Below, piece after piece: positions 32,950-41,199 of a stretch of 64,000 nucleotides of DNA. The stretch covers positions 75,992 through 139,991 of the forward strand of contig CALJKL010000019.1 of assembly GCA_937973555.1 (NCBI GenBank). The letters are read 5' to 3'. The position numbers and the translations under genes were made by a program. Source of the stretch: an uncultured Flavobacteriales bacterium (GTDB lineage Bacteria > Bacteroidota > Bacteroidia > Flavobacteriales > Weeksellaceae). The notes under the pieces were generated by a model. That model saw only the letters and a program-made list of their open reading frames with translations, was not told the DNA's origin and did no database searches. Every line of letters starts with the position of its first letter. Position 1 is the stretch's first letter.

Positions 32950-33426
32950 TTACTTGCTCAAATAAGCATTGTACATCCAGACCAATTTTTCCTGTTCTGT
33001 AAGATAATTGCTCATTTGTGCATTGGTGCCTTCATCTCCGGCTTTGTCAGTAAGGTCAAGTAATTCTCTTTGAATACTGATTACAGTTTTAAATGAATCT
33101 AAAATTTGCAAAACGCATTTGTTGCCATCATTCACTTCTTTGCTTTCCTTTATGGTAGAAAGTTTTTCATAATCACTGAAATTGTGATTGGGCGTTGCGC
33201 CGAGGGTTAATATTCTTTCTGCTACTTCATCTATCTTTATCACGAGAGAATTGTACAGTTCTTCAAACTTAATATGAAGGGTGAAAAAATCATGTCCTTT
33301 TATATTCCAATGGGCACCTCTTGTGTTTTGGTAAAAAATGGAATAATTGGCTAAAAGTTCATTTAGCTTTTCTGCTATTTTTTGGCAATCTGTTTCTTTA
33401 AGGCCGATTAAATTTGTATTTTTCAT
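32950..33426 (-). CDS. dps: Dps-family iron-storing DNA protection protein
   Basis: Dps forms 12-subunit shells that oxidise and store iron with hydrogen peroxide and protect DNA. With the ATG at 33426 the protein has 158 residues; a longer frame to 33462 would run through the promoter box. The inter-subunit ferroxidase ligands His39, His51, Asp66 and Glu70 keep the standard spacing, within RGAHWNIKGHDFFTLHIKFEE and IDEVAERI. A perfect PerR-type palindrome lies upstream, matching the usual peroxide control of dps. Confidence 0.95.
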   Translation of the reverse strand: MKNTNLIGLKETDCQKIAEKLNELLANYSIFYQNTRGAHWNIKGHDFFTLHIKFEELYNSLVIKIDEVAERILTLGATPNHNFSDYEKLSTIKESKEVNDGNKCVLQILDSFKTVISIQRELLDLTDKAGDEGTNAQMSNYLTEQEKLVWMYNAYLSK

Positions 33427-33441
33427 TTCTTTTGTTTTTTC

Positions 33442-33449
33442 CAAAGTTA
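33442..33449 (-). promoter_or_regulatory. Promoter -7 box of dps
   Basis: On the minus strand TAACTTTG matches TAnnTTTG, 15 bases before the ATG at 33426. It supports that start codon over the upstream one. Confidence 0.55.
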
Positions 33450-33472
33450 GGGAAAAACACATTTTAAGACAT

Positions 33473-33487
33473 CTATAATGATTATAG
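33473..33487. promoter_or_regulatory. PerR-type box upstream of dps
   Basis: CTATAATGATTATAG is a perfect 7-1-7 inverted repeat, one base per arm different from the classic PerR box TTATAATnATTATAA. It lies 24-38 bases upstream of the -7 box, over the expected -33 region. Confidence 0.65.
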
Positions 33488-33624
33488 TTATAAAAAATCT
33501 AATGCCTTCAGTAAGGAATTCGAATAAAAAAATATTTTTATATTTGAACTTTAAAACATTATGTTAAGTTTTAATTTGCTTCAAAAATTAAATTTAACCT
33601 TGTTTATTAATTAAAAAACGGCCA

Positions 33625-34143
33625 ATGTTCAATATTAACAAAAAAGAAAGCGGATCTTCTAATAAAATGACGAATGAAGCGATAGCTTCTGTAATAGGAG
33701 AGGATGTAAATGTGGTTGGGCACCTTACCTCTAATGCCAGTATAAGAATAGATGGAAAGGTGACCGGAAATGTTACTTCTCAAAAATTAATTATCGTTGG
33801 AGAAAAAGCAGAAATTAAAGGAGATCTGAAAAGCAAAAATGTAATTGTATTCGGAACTCTTCATGGGAGCGTTCAAGCAACAGAGGTTCAGATTAAAAAG
33901 TCTGGAGTGATTAATGGTGATATTTCGGTGCAAGCTATAGAAATAGAAATGGGTGGAAAGTACAACGGCAAACTGATGATGAACTCAGAACAAAGAGAAA
34001 TGCATGAAAGACAAAAGGCAAGAGAAGCAAATCCAGCGGCTGTGGCTCATGTAGAAAATAAAGTTACCGAACCCAAAATAGGAGAGCCTAAAATTACAGA
34101 ACCAAAACCGGGAGAACCTAAAAATGGAATTCTGATAGAGTAA
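33625..34143 (+). CDS. Bactofilin (polymer-forming cytoskeletal protein)
   Basis: Bactofilins form nucleotide-free filaments that organise cell-wall enzymes. The 172-residue protein has a short disordered N-terminus, the beta-helix core at about 22-115 (INVVGHLTSNASIRIDGKV-like start, then repeated V/I-x-G turns such as VTGNVTSQKLIIVG and GSVQATEVQIKKSGVINGD), and a Pro/Glu/Lys tail with repeats of EPKxGEPK type. It is monocistronic, ending at a strong terminator; a near-match box TAACCTTG lies at about 33596. Confidence 0.92.
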   Translation: MFNINKKESGSSNKMTNEAIASVIGEDVNVVGHLTSNASIRIDGKVTGNVTSQKLIIVGEKAEIKGDLKSKNVIVFGTLHGSVQATEVQIKKSGVINGDISVQAIEIEMGGKYNGKLMMNSEQREMHERQKAREANPAAVAHVENKVTEPKIGEPKITEPKPGEPKNGILIE

Positions 34144-34193
34144 GTGCAGATTAATTGAATATTATATACTATTATATTATATGGTATAGCAAT

Positions 34194-34238
34194 AAAAAAA
34201 AACAAAAGCCCGAAATGTATTTTCGGGCTTTTGTTTTT
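34194..34238 (+). terminator. Terminator of the bactofilin gene
   Basis: AAAACAAAAGCCCGAAA and TTTCGGGCTTTTGTTTT form a long stem with a 5-base loop. Confidence 0.9.
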
Positions 34239-34268
34239 AATTAAAATATAAATAATTAATAATCAGGA

Positions 34269-34299
34269 TTTGCCAGTTCAAAAAAAATCATTACTTTTG
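34269..34299 (+). promoter_or_regulatory. Promoter of the rpsL operon
   Basis: TTTG (34269-34272), a 19-base spacer with CAGTTCAAAAAA, then TACTTTTG (34292-34299) followed by CACCCT. It is nearly the same as the rplC promoter 3.7 kb downstream. Confidence 0.85.
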
Positions 34300-34333
34300 C
34301 ACCCTAAATTAAAAAATAATATAAAGCAATCAA

Positions 34334-34732
34334 ATGCCTACTATTCAACAATTAGTTAGAAAAGGAAGAGCCACACTCGCTAAGAAGAGCAAATCGGCTG
34401 CTTTGGATTCATGTCCACAAAGAAGAGGCGTATGTACGAGAGTATATACCACAACTCCTAAGAAACCTAACTCAGCACTTAGAAAAGTTGCGAGAGTAAG
34501 ACTTTCAAACGGAAAAGAAGTGAACGCCTACATCCCGGGAGAAGGACACAACCTCCAAGAGCACTCGATAGTATTAGTACGTGGCGGAAGAGTAAAAGAT
34601 TTACCGGGAGTTAGATATCACATTGTTCGTGGTGCTTTAGACACTGCCGGAGTAAACGGAAGAACGCAAAGACGTTCTAAATACGGTGCTAAGAGACCAA
34701 AACCAGGAGCAGCAGCAGCTGGTAAAAAGTAA
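34334..34732 (+). CDS. rpsL: 30S ribosomal protein S12
   Basis: S12 sits at the decoding centre. The 132-residue protein starts MPTIQQLVRKGR and has the classic streptomycin-site regions TTPKKPNSALRKVARVRL and the PGEGHNLQEHS loop. The Lys residues linked to streptomycin resistance look wild type (TTPKKPNSA). It is the first gene of rpsL-rpsG-fusA-rpsJ. Confidence 0.99.
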   Translation: MPTIQQLVRKGRATLAKKSKSAALDSCPQRRGVCTRVYTTTPKKPNSALRKVARVRLSNGKEVNAYIPGEGHNLQEHSIVLVRGGRVKDLPGVRYHIVRGALDTAGVNGRTQRRSKYGAKRPKPGAAAAGKK

Positions 34733-34757
34733 TCATTAACATTTAAGGAACAGAACA

Positions 34758-35234
34758 ATGAGAAAAACAAAAGCGAAAAAAAGACCGTTGTTACCAGATC
34801 CAAAATTTAATGATCAATTGGTAACAAGATTCGTAAATAATTTGATGCAAGACGGTAAGAAGTCTATCGCATTCAAAATTTTTTATGATGCATTAGACAT
34901 CGTAGAAGCTAAAAAAGGAGATAACGAAAAATCTTCTTTAGAAATCTGGAAAGATGCATTAACTAACGTTATGCCTCACGTAGAAGTAAGATCTAGAAGA
35001 GTTGGGGGTGCTAACTTCCAAATCCCAATGCCCATCAGAGCAGATAGAAAAATTTCTATGGCAATGAAATGGTTAATCAAATATTCTACTGCTAGAAATG
35101 ATAAATCTATGGCTCAGAAATTGGCTGCAGAAGTTATCGCTGCTTCTAGAGAAGAAGGTGCTGCTTTCAAAAAGAAAACAGATACTCACAAAATGGCAGA
35201 AGCTAACAAAGCTTTCTCACACTTTAAATTCTAA
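34758..35234 (+). CDS. rpsG: 30S ribosomal protein S7
   Basis: S7 starts assembly of the 30S head and contacts E-site tRNA. The 158-residue protein shows RKTKAKKRPLLPDPKFNDQLVTRFVN at the start and VRSRRVGGANFQIP in the middle, as expected. It lies 25 bases after rpsL and 6 bases before fusA. Confidence 0.99.
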   Translation: MRKTKAKKRPLLPDPKFNDQLVTRFVNNLMQDGKKSIAFKIFYDALDIVEAKKGDNEKSSLEIWKDALTNVMPHVEVRSRRVGGANFQIPMPIRADRKISMAMKWLIKYSTARNDKSMAQKLAAEVIAASREEGAAFKKKTDTHKMAEANKAFSHFKF

Positions 35235-35240
35235 TCTGAA

Positions 35241-37358
35241 ATGGGAAGAGATCTTAAATATACACGTAATATTGGTATTGCCGCTCACATTGATGCTGGT
35301 AAAACCACCACTACAGAAAGGATTCTATTCTACACAGGTAAAACCCACAAAATTGGAGAGGTTCACGAAGGTGCCGCTACAATGGACTGGATGGAGCAGG
35401 AAGCAGAAAGAGGTATCACCATTACTTCAGCTGCTACTACTTGTGAGTGGAATTTCCCAACAGATCAAGGTAAGATATTACCAGAATCTAAAGGCTATCA
35501 CTTCAACATCATTGATACCCCGGGGCACGTTGACTTTACCGTAGAGGTAAACCGTTCTTTGAGAGTATTAGATGGTTTGGTATTCTTATTCTCTGCAGTA
35601 GATGGTGTAGAGCCTCAGTCTGAAACCAACTGGAGATTGGCTGACAACTACAAAGTAGCTAGAATGGGATTCGTAAACAAAATGGACAGACAAGGCGCTG
35701 ACTTCCTTAACGTGGTAAACCAGGTTAAAGACATGTTAGGTTCTAATGCTGTGCCAATCGTTTTACCAATCGGTGCTGAAGAAGATTTCAAAGGTGTAGT
35801 AGACTTAATTAAGAACAGAGCAATCATCTGGGACGAAGCAGGACAAGGAGCAACTTTTGAGGTAGTTCCAATTCCTGAAGATATGAAAGCTGAAGTTTTA
35901 GAATACAGAGAAAAATTGGTAGAAGCAGTAGCAGACTACGATGAAACTCTAATGGAAAAATTCTTTGAAGATCCAGATTCTATTACTGAAGAAGAAATCA
36001 ACGAAGCTTTAAGAAAAGCAACTATTGATCTTTCTATCATCCCAATGACTTGTGGTTCTTCATTCAAAAATAAAGGAGTACAGTTCATGTTGGATGCTGT
36101 ATGTAAATATCTTCCTTCTCCACTAGATAAGGACGATATTAAAGGTACAGATCCTAAAACAGATGCTGAAATCGTAAGAAAACCAAGTGTAAACGATCCT
36201 TTCGCTGCATTGGCATTTAAAATTGCTACCGATCCTTTCGTAGGAAGATTAGCATTCTTTAGAGCTTATTCAGGAAGATTAGATGCTGGTTCTTATGTGT
36301 TGAACACAAGATCTGGAAACAAAGAAAGAATTTCTAGAATCTATCAAATGCACGCTAACAAGCAAAATCCTGTAGAATATATTGAAGCAGGAGATATTGG
36401 TGCAGCGGTAGGTTTTAAAGATATTAAAACAGGGGATACTCTTTCTGATGAGAAAAACCCTATCGTTTTAGAATCAATGATTTTCCCTGATCCGGTAATT
36501 GGTATCGCTGTAGAACCTAAAACTAAAGCAGACCAAGATAAAATGGGTAACGCTTTGGCTAAATTGGCTGAAGAAGATCCTACCTTCCAGGTGAAAACTG
36601 ATGAGGCTTCTGGCCAGACTATTATTTCTGGTATGGGTGAGCTTCACTTAGATATCATCGTAGACCGTATGAGAAGAGAGTTCAAGGTAGAAGTAAACCA
36701 AGGACAACCTCAGGTAGAGTACAAAGAAGCTCTTACACAAGTTGCTAACCACAGAGAAGTTTACAAAAAACAATCTGGGGGTAGAGGTAAGTTCGCAGAT
36801 ATCGTATTCGAAATTGGTCCAGCTGATGAAGGAAAAACTGGTTTAGAATTCATCAACGAAATTAAAGGGGGTAACATCCCAAGAGAATTTATTCCTTCTG
36901 TAGAAAAAGGTTTCAAAGAATCTATGAAAAACGGTCCTTTGGCTGGTTTCGAAGTAGAAGCAATGAAAGTAACCCTTAAAGATGGATCTTTCCACGCGGT
37001 AGACTCTGACCAATTGTCTTTCGAATTAGCTGCTAAAATGGGATTCAAAGAATCTGGTAGAGCTGCTAAAGCGGTAATCATGGAGCCAATTATGAAATTG
37101 GAAGTGGTAACTCCGGAAGAATACATGGGGGATATCGTAGGAGACCTTAACAGAAGAAGAGGTACCGTAAACGGAATGGACGATAGAAACAATGCTAAAG
37201 TAATTAAAGCATTCGTTCCACTATCTGAAATGTTTGGTTATGTAACTTCGCTTAGAACTTTATCTTCTGGTAGAGCTACTTCTTCTATGGAATTCGAAAG
37301 ATACGAACCGGCACCTACTAACATTGCCGAAGAAGTAATTGCTAAAGCAAGAGGTTAA
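35241..37358 (+). CDS. fusA: Elongation factor G
   Basis: EF-G is the GTPase that drives translocation. The 705-residue protein has G1 AHIDAGKTTTTERIL near residue 16, G2 RGITITSA, G3 DTPGHVDF, G4 NKMD, and domains II-V ending in LRTLSSGRATSSMEFERYEP. Its presence in the str operon marks it as the housekeeping copy. No tuf gene follows, unlike in E. coli. Confidence 0.99.
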   Translation: MGRDLKYTRNIGIAAHIDAGKTTTTERILFYTGKTHKIGEVHEGAATMDWMEQEAERGITITSAATTCEWNFPTDQGKILPESKGYHFNIIDTPGHVDFTVEVNRSLRVLDGLVFLFSAVDGVEPQSETNWRLADNYKVARMGFVNKMDRQGADFLNVVNQVKDMLGSNAVPIVLPIGAEEDFKGVVDLIKNRAIIWDEAGQGATFEVVPIPEDMKAEVLEYREKLVEAVADYDETLMEKFFEDPDSITEEEINEALRKATIDLSIIPMTCGSSFKNKGVQFMLDAVCKYLPSPLDKDDIKGTDPKTDAEIVRKPSVNDPFAALAFKIATDPFVGRLAFFRAYSGRLDAGSYVLNTRSGNKERISRIYQMHANKQNPVEYIEAGDIGAAVGFKDIKTGDTLSDEKNPIVLESMIFPDPVIGIAVEPKTKADQDKMGNALAKLAEEDPTFQVKTDEASGQTIISGMGELHLDIIVDRMRREFKVEVNQGQPQVEYKEALTQVANHREVYKKQSGGRGKFADIVFEIGPADEGKTGLEFINEIKGGNIPREFIPSVEKGFKESMKNGPLAGFEVEAMKVTLKDGSFHAVDSDQLSFELAAKMGFKESGRAAKAVIMEPIMKLEVVTPEEYMGDIVGDLNRRRGTVNGMDDRNNAKVIKAFVPLSEMFGYVTSLRTLSSGRATSSMEFERYEPAPTNIAEEVIAKARG

Positions 37359-37376
37359 TCTTTAAAAATTAAGAAA

Positions 37377-37682
37377 ATGTCACAAAGAATCAGAATAAAA
37401 TTAAAGTCTTACGATTATAACTTGGTAGACAAGTCTGCTGAAAAAATCGTAAAAACTGTAAAGGCTACAGGAGCTGTGGTAAATGGACCAATTCCATTAC
37501 CAACTCACAAAAGAATTTTTACCGTTCTTAGATCTCCACACGTTAACAAAAAAGCAAGAGAACAGTTCCAGCTTTCTGCTCACAAGAGATTGATGGATAT
37601 CTATTCTTCTTCTTCTAAAACGGTAGACGCTCTAATGAAATTAGAGTTGCCTAGTGGTGTAGACGTAGAAATCAAAGTGTGA
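37377..37682 (+). CDS. rpsJ: 30S ribosomal protein S10
   Basis: S10 is a 30S head protein that also serves as NusE in antitermination. The 101-residue protein starts SQRIRIKLKSYDYNLVDKSAEKI and has the GPIPLPTHKRIFTVLRSPH loop. Here it is the last gene of the str unit and is cut off from rplC by a terminator and a 440-base gap, rather than heading the S10 operon. Confidence 0.99.
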   Translation: MSQRIRIKLKSYDYNLVDKSAEKIVKTVKATGAVVNGPIPLPTHKRIFTVLRSPHVNKKAREQFQLSAHKRLMDIYSSSSKTVDALMKLELPSGVDVEIKV

Positions 37683-37706
37683 TAATAGAACACTTTGCTA
37701 TGATAA

Positions 37707-37740
37707 CAAAATCCGCTTCAGTAATGAAGCGGATTTTTTG
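37707..37740 (+). terminator. Terminator after rpsJ
   Basis: AAAATCCGCTTCA, loop GTAA, TGAAGCGGATTTTTT. It ends the rpsL-rpsJ unit inside the ribosomal protein cluster. Confidence 0.9.
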
Positions 37741-37987
37741 TTTTTGTGTTTTTGTTGCTTTTTGGAAAATTCGGAGTTGTGGTTCATGAAAAAAGCATAT
37801 TGGGTATTTTTGCATAATGGAAGTTATATAAAAAGGGAAACAATACGGTTTTTTTTAAGAAAAAGATTGGGCATTATGTATTGATTTTTTGCCTTTAAAA
37901 AGCTTTCAAGTATTGAATAGGATATCTACTGTGGTAGATTTTACGGAAGTTAACTCATTAAAAATTAAACAATTTTGTAAAGATCTG
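37741..37987. other. Non-coding stretch between rpsJ and rplC
   Basis: About 250 bases with no gene that I can support. It begins with a T/G-rich run (TTTTTGTTTTTGTGTTTTTG). An ATG near 37786 opens only 15 codons. The DNA could be degraded coding sequence, but no family is recognisable. Confidence 0.5.
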
Positions 37988-38018
37988 TTTGTCAGTTCAA
38001 AAAATATTCATACATTTG
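37988..38018 (+). promoter_or_regulatory. Promoter of the rplC (S10/spc/alpha) operon
   Basis: TTTG (37988-37991), a 19-base spacer containing CAGTTCAAAAAA, then TACATTTG (38011-38018) followed by CACACT. The transcript would have a leader of about 100 bases before rplC. Confidence 0.85.
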
Positions 38019-38041
38019 CACACTCATTTTAGGGAAGAAGT

Positions 38042-38107
38042 ATGCCTATTTCAGACGTAGATATTACTCAATCCTCTGTAAATGAGGGGTATAACGAAAT
38101 AATTTAA
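38042..38107 (+). CDS. Possible 21-residue leader peptide before rplC
   Basis: An ATG at 38042, preceded by the Shine-Dalgarno-like AGGGAAGAAG, opens 21 codons (starts MPISDVDITQ, ends EGYNEII) and stops 15 bases before rplC. Inside it, CCTC and GAGG can pair around seven bases. A purine-rich ribosome site is unusual in this genome. Translation is unproven, and no enriched amino acid suggests classical attenuation. Confidence 0.3.
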   Translation: MPISDVDITQSSVNEGYNEII

Positions 38108-38122
38108 GTATATATATTAATA

Positions 38123-38749
38123 ATGTCAGGTATTATTGGTAAAAAAATCGGTATGACCTCTTTGTTTAACGAAGAAGGAAAAAACATTCCTTGTACAGTT
38201 ATTCAAGCAGGACCATGCGCGGTTTTACAGGTCAGAACCGAAGAGGTTGATGGATATACAGCCATTCAACTAGGTTTCGATGACAAGAGTGAGAAGAACG
38301 TATCTAAAGCGTTAGCAGGTCATTTCAAAAAGGCTGGTGCTACGCCAAAGGCGAAAATCGTGGAATTCAGAAATGAATTTGAACACGAAGTGAAAGTAGG
38401 AGACCAAGTAGTGGTAAACATGTTCGCAGAAGGTGAATTTGTAGACGTTACTGGTACTTCTAAAGGTAAAGGATTCCAAGGGGTTGTAAAAAGACACAAC
38501 TTTGGTGGAGTTATGCAAGCTACCCACGGTCAGCACAACAGATTGAGAGCCCCAGGTTCTATCGGTGCAGGTTCTGACCCTTCAAGAGTTTTCAAAGGCT
38601 TGAGAATGGCTGGTAGAATGGGAGGTAAGCAGGTAACTGTTCAAAACCTTCAAGTGTTAAAAGTAGATGAAGAACAAAATCTTTTAGTAGTAAAAGGTGC
38701 TGTTCCGGGAGCTAAAAATTCTTATGTAATTATCAAGAAATGGAACTAG
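38123..38749 (+). CDS. rplC: 50S ribosomal protein L3
   Basis: L3 reaches the peptidyl-transferase centre and nucleates 50S assembly. The 208-residue protein starts MSGIIGKKIGMTSLFNEEG and contains VTGTSKGKGFQGVVKRHNFGG and HGQHNRLRAPGSIGAG. It is first in the long operon, and its last 10 bases overlap rplD. Confidence 0.99.
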   Translation: MSGIIGKKIGMTSLFNEEGKNIPCTVIQAGPCAVLQVRTEEVDGYTAIQLGFDDKSEKNVSKALAGHFKKAGATPKAKIVEFRNEFEHEVKVGDQVVVNMFAEGEFVDVTGTSKGKGFQGVVKRHNFGGVMQATHGQHNRLRAPGSIGAGSDPSRVFKGLRMAGRMGGKQVTVQNLQVLKVDEEQNLLVVKGAVPGAKNSYVIIKKWN

Positions 38750-39369
38750 TAGTATTAAATACATCAGGAAAGGAAACCGGAAGAAAAGTGCAACTAGACG
38801 AAGCAATCTTCGGTATAGAGCCAAATCAGCACGCGGTTTACTTAGAAGTGAAACAATACCTTGCTGCACAAAGACAAGGAACTCATAAAGCGAAAGAAAG
38901 AAGCGAAATTACAGCTTCTACTAAAAAGCTTAAGAAACAAAAAGGATCTGGTTCTGCTAGATACGGGGATATCAAGTCTCCAGTATTCAAAGGTGGGGGT
39001 AGAGTATTCGGGCCTAAGCCAAGAGACTACAGATTCAAATTGAATAAAGCATTAAAAAGATTGGCTAAGAAATCTGTTCTTTCTCAAAAAATGAAAGACA
39101 ATTCTATTAAAGTATTAGAAGAAGTAACATTTGCTGCTCCTAAGACTAAGGATTTCATCAATGTGGTAAATGCATTAGGCTTGGAAGGCAAAAAGTCATT
39201 ATTTGTATTGGCTGATGCTAACAAGAATGTATATCTATCTTCAAGAAACTTACCAAAAGCGAAAGTATTAACTTATAACGAAATTTCTTCTTATGATTTA
39301 ATCAACGCTGGTGAAGTAGTATTCTTTGAAGGTGCTGTAGAAAAGTTTCAAGAAAATTTAAGAAAATAA
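38740..39369 (+). CDS. rplD: 50S ribosomal protein L4
   Basis: L4 lines the exit tunnel and in some bacteria represses its own operon. The 209-residue protein has the tunnel-loop region GSGSARYGDIKSPVFKGGG followed by FGPKPRDYRFKLNKALKRLA. The start ATG lies inside the end of rplC (10-base overlap), implying coupled translation. Confidence 0.99.
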   Translation: MELVVLNTSGKETGRKVQLDEAIFGIEPNQHAVYLEVKQYLAAQRQGTHKAKERSEITASTKKLKKQKGSGSARYGDIKSPVFKGGGRVFGPKPRDYRFKLNKALKRLAKKSVLSQKMKDNSIKVLEEVTFAAPKTKDFINVVNALGLEGKKSLFVLADANKNVYLSSRNLPKAKVLTYNEISSYDLINAGEVVFFEGAVEKFQENLRK

Positions 39370-39372
39370 GTC

Positions 39373-39663
39373 ATGTCAGTAATCATTAAACCAATCATTT
39401 CAGAAAAAGCAAACAGCCAGTCAGAATTGAGCGGAGTTTATACGTTTTTAGTAGATACTAGAGCTAATAAAATCCAAATCAAACAAGCTGTAGAAGCTGC
39501 TTATAGTGTAAAGGTAGAGGACGTAAGAACCATGATTTATGCGCCTAAAGTTTCTTCGAAATACACTAAAAAAGGTTTACAAGTAGGTAAAACCAACAAA
39601 TTGAAAAAAGCTTTGGTTCAGCTTGTAGAAGGCGAAATCATTGATATTTTTGCAACGAATTAA
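39373..39663 (+). CDS. rplW: 50S ribosomal protein L23
   Basis: L23 sits at the tunnel exit and is the docking site of trigger factor and SRP. The 96-residue protein starts MSVIIKPIISEKA and shows VDTRANKIQIKQAVEAAYSVKVEDV. It lies 3 bases after rplD. Confidence 0.98.
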   Translation: MSVIIKPIISEKANSQSELSGVYTFLVDTRANKIQIKQAVEAAYSVKVEDVRTMIYAPKVSSKYTKKGLQVGKTNKLKKALVQLVEGEIIDIFATN

Positions 39664-39684
39664 TAATTTATATAATTAATAGTA

Positions 39685-40503
39685 ATGTCTGTTAGAAAAT
39701 TAAAACCTATCACCCCAGGACAGAGATTCAGAATTGTAAACAATTTTGAAGAAATTACTACCAACAAACCAGAGAAAAGCCTTACTGTAGGACTTATGAA
39801 ATCTGGTGGTAGAAATAACACTGGTAAAATGACCATGCGTTATACCGGAGGTGGACACAAGAAAAAGTACAGAATCATAGATTTCAAGAGAAACAAAGCT
39901 GAGAATGCTACTGTTGTATCTGTGGAGTACGATCCAAACAGAACTGCGTTTATCGCTTTATTAGAATACACTGATGGAGAGAAGAGATACATCATCGCTC
40001 CTAACGGTATCAAAGTAGGTCAAACAGTAGTTGCTGGAGAAAGCGTAGAACCTGAAGTAGGAAATGCAATGAAATTGAAAAACATCCCATTGGGTACTGT
40101 TATTTCTTGCATCGAGCTAAGACCAGGACAAGGAGCTATCCTTGCTAGAAGTGCAGGTTCATCTGCGCAATTAACTTCTAGAGATGGTAAATATGCAATC
40201 ATTAAATTACCTTCAGGAGAATCTAGAATGATTTTAGTAGAATGTATGGCTATGATTGGATCTGTATCTAACTCTGATCACCAACTTACCGTTTCTGGTA
40301 AAGCAGGTAGAAGCAGATGGTTAGGGAAAAGACCAAGAACAAGAGCTGTAGCAATGAACCCTGTAGATCACCCAATGGGTGGTGGTGAAGGTAGATCATC
40401 TGGTGGTCACCCAAGATCTAGAAACGGTAAACCAGCTAAAGGTTACAAGACTAGAAAGAAAAACAAAGTGTCTAACCGTTACATCGTATCTAAAAGAAAA
40501 TAA
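39685..40503 (+). CDS. rplB: 50S ribosomal protein L2
   Basis: L2 is needed for subunit joining and peptidyl transfer. The 272-residue protein shows the family regions NTGKMTMRYTGGGHKKKYR and, near the end, AMNPVDHPMGGGEGRSSGG with the conserved His. It is in the standard L23-L2-S19 order. Confidence 0.99.
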   Translation: MSVRKLKPITPGQRFRIVNNFEEITTNKPEKSLTVGLMKSGGRNNTGKMTMRYTGGGHKKKYRIIDFKRNKAENATVVSVEYDPNRTAFIALLEYTDGEKRYIIAPNGIKVGQTVVAGESVEPEVGNAMKLKNIPLGTVISCIELRPGQGAILARSAGSSAQLTSRDGKYAIIKLPSGESRMILVECMAMIGSVSNSDHQLTVSGKAGRSRWLGKRPRTRAVAMNPVDHPMGGGEGRSSGGHPRSRNGKPAKGYKTRKKNKVSNRYIVSKRK

Positions 40504-40505
40504 TT

Positions 40506-40784
40506 ATGGCAAGATCACTTAAAAAAGGACCTTTCATTCACCACACTTTAGAGAAGAAGGTTCAAGCAAATATAGAACAGAATAAGAAAACAGTTATCAA
40601 AACATGGTCTAGAGCATCAATGATTTCTCCAGACATGGTAGGCCAAACCATTGCAGTACACAACGGGAAATCTTTTATCCCAGTATATGTTACTGAAAAC
40701 ATGGTAGGACACAAGTTAGGCGAATTTTCTCCAACGAGATCTTTCAGAGGTCACGCAGGTAACAAAAATAAAGGTAGCAGATAA
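40506..40784 (+). CDS. rpsS: 30S ribosomal protein S19
   Basis: S19 is in the 30S head near the A-site finger. The 92-residue protein starts MARSLKKGPFIHHTLEKKV and contains TWSRASMISPDMVGQTIAVHN and GEFSPTRSFRGHAG. It lies 2 bases after rplB. Confidence 0.98.
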   Translation: MARSLKKGPFIHHTLEKKVQANIEQNKKTVIKTWSRASMISPDMVGQTIAVHNGKSFIPVYVTENMVGHKLGEFSPTRSFRGHAGNKNKGSR

Positions 40785-40786
40785 TC

Positions 40787-41191
40787 ATGGGATCAAGAAA
40801 ACAAGATAGCGCAATCGCAAGAAAAGAAGCAAACAAAGATGTTGTTAAAGCTTCATTGAACAATTGTCCATCTTCTCCAAGAAAAATGAGACTCGTTGCT
40901 GATATCATCCGTGGAGAGAACGTAGACAAAGCTTTATATATCCTAAAATATTCTAAGAAAGATGCTTCTAACAAGTTAGAAAAACTTCTTCTTTCAGCTA
41001 TTGCCAACTGGCAAGTGAAAAACGAAGGGGCTGACATTGAAGCGGCTAATCTTTTCGTGAAAGAAATTTTTGTGGATAGTGCAAGACAACTTAAGAGATT
41101 AAGACCTGCACCACAAGGTAGAGGTTACAGAATTAGAAAAAGATCTAATCACGTAACATTAATATTAGGTAACAAACAAGATAATCAATAA
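40787..41191 (+). CDS. rplV: 50S ribosomal protein L22
   Basis: L22 contributes the beta-hairpin of the exit tunnel. The 134-residue protein has NCPSSPRKMRLVADIIRGENVDKAL and the loop region LRPAPQGRGYRIRKRSNHVTLIL. It starts 2 bases after rpsS, and the N-terminus is slightly extended (MGSRKQDSAIARKEAN). Confidence 0.97.
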   Translation: MGSRKQDSAIARKEANKDVVKASLNNCPSSPRKMRLVADIIRGENVDKALYILKYSKKDASNKLEKLLLSAIANWQVKNEGADIEAANLFVKEIFVDSARQLKRLRPAPQGRGYRIRKRSNHVTLILGNKQDNQ

Positions 41192-41199
41192 TCATAGGT

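Noticed and set aside
33427..33462. N-terminal extension of Dps
   Set aside because: It runs through the -7 box at 33442-33449, and the ATG at 33426 gives a normal Dps length.
37741..37987. Possible lost gene between rpsJ and rplC
   Set aside because: All frames have stop codons within a few codons and no family can be recognised; I list it only as non-coding DNA.
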